NCBI GenBank assembly: GCA_001557035.1
Contig: LSKJ01000320.1
Span: forward strand, 1-14,181
Source of the DNA: Rhodospirillaceae bacterium CCH5-H10
GTDB lineage: Bacteria; Pseudomonadota; Alphaproteobacteria; Reyranellales; Reyranellaceae
Direction of reading: 5' to 3'
DNA length: 14,181 nucleotides
Numbering within the stretch: position 1 is the first letter of the stretch; every line of letters begins with the position of its first letter. The position numbers and the translations under genes are program-made. The notes beneath the pieces are model-generated. The model saw only the letters and a program-made list of their open reading frames with translations. It had not been told where the DNA came from and did no database searches. This document shows, piece after piece, positions 14,159 through 14,181 of this stretch.

Positions 14159-14181
14159 ATGCAAGAGCCCGTGTCTTCCGT
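14159..14181 (+). CDS. Possible start of the next gene (partial)
   Basis: ATG 14159 opens a frame of seven codons to the window edge, beginning M-Q-E-P-V-S-S, 10 bases after the PepSY gene. There is only a weak purine site (GTGAG). It would be the fourth gene of the iron operon if real; nothing can be said about its product. Confidence 0.25.

Noticed and set aside
1..14181. CRISPR array, insertion sequence or replication origin
   Set aside because: I saw no regularly spaced direct repeats, no transposase with terminal inverted repeats and no DnaA-box cluster.

Overview
The window is a high-GC stretch (about two-thirds G+C by eye) of an alphaproteobacterial chromosome. The placement rests on an NDUFS4-type complex I accessory subunit (found in alphaproteobacteria and mitochondria), codon use strongly biased to G/C third positions, and the general family content. 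No genus can be fixed from the sequence; a Rhodospirillales/Hyphomicrobiales-like relative is my inference.

Left part (1-1904): the 5' end of a minus-strand gene with a twin-arginine-type signal sequence runs off the left edge. Next come a perfect 13-bp hairpin, a minus-strand 2,4-dienoyl-CoA-reductase-like SDR, and a divergent plus-strand protein with two cold-shock domains.

Thiamine module (1915-4400, minus strand): a TPP riboswitch is followed directly by an ABC ATPase, permease and THI5/NMT1-type binding protein, in the order thiZ-thiX-thiY and translationally coupled. Together they should import a thiamine pyrimidine precursor under TPP control. Divergent from it is an exported DUF192 protein, converging on a CCoAOMT-type O-methyltransferase.

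Central part (5718-9173): formate-tetrahydrofolate ligase (fhs) and a PhzF-family protein form a two-gene plus-strand unit. PhzF converges on a Cys-rich DUF2237 gene, their stop codons sharing a CTAG. Then come tRNA-Pro(TGG) and the NDUFS4-like gene.

Accessory-looking gap (9174-10224): about 1 kb with few genes, lying between the NDUFS4-like gene and tRNA-Arg(TCT). It holds a short open frame resembling part of a tyrosine-recombinase catalytic domain on the minus strand and, well supported by its motifs, a 55-codon plus-strand gene encoding a lasso-peptide-type precursor. The precursor has a leader of the form Y-x2-P-x-L-x3-G-x4-LT and a very basic core with Asp at core position 9. No lasso maturation genes are visible, so it looks like an orphan precursor. 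This is the most novel item in the window.

Iron module (10302-14148, plus strand): a Fiu-like TonB-dependent receptor, a PiuC/YbiX-type Fe(II)/2-oxoglutarate dioxygenase and a PepSY-associated membrane protein are packed as an operon for catecholate-siderophore iron uptake. Its leader carries an unusual pair of inverted GATAAT-containing 15-mers and a potential Shine-Dalgarno-sequestering structure. The next gene may begin at the right edge.
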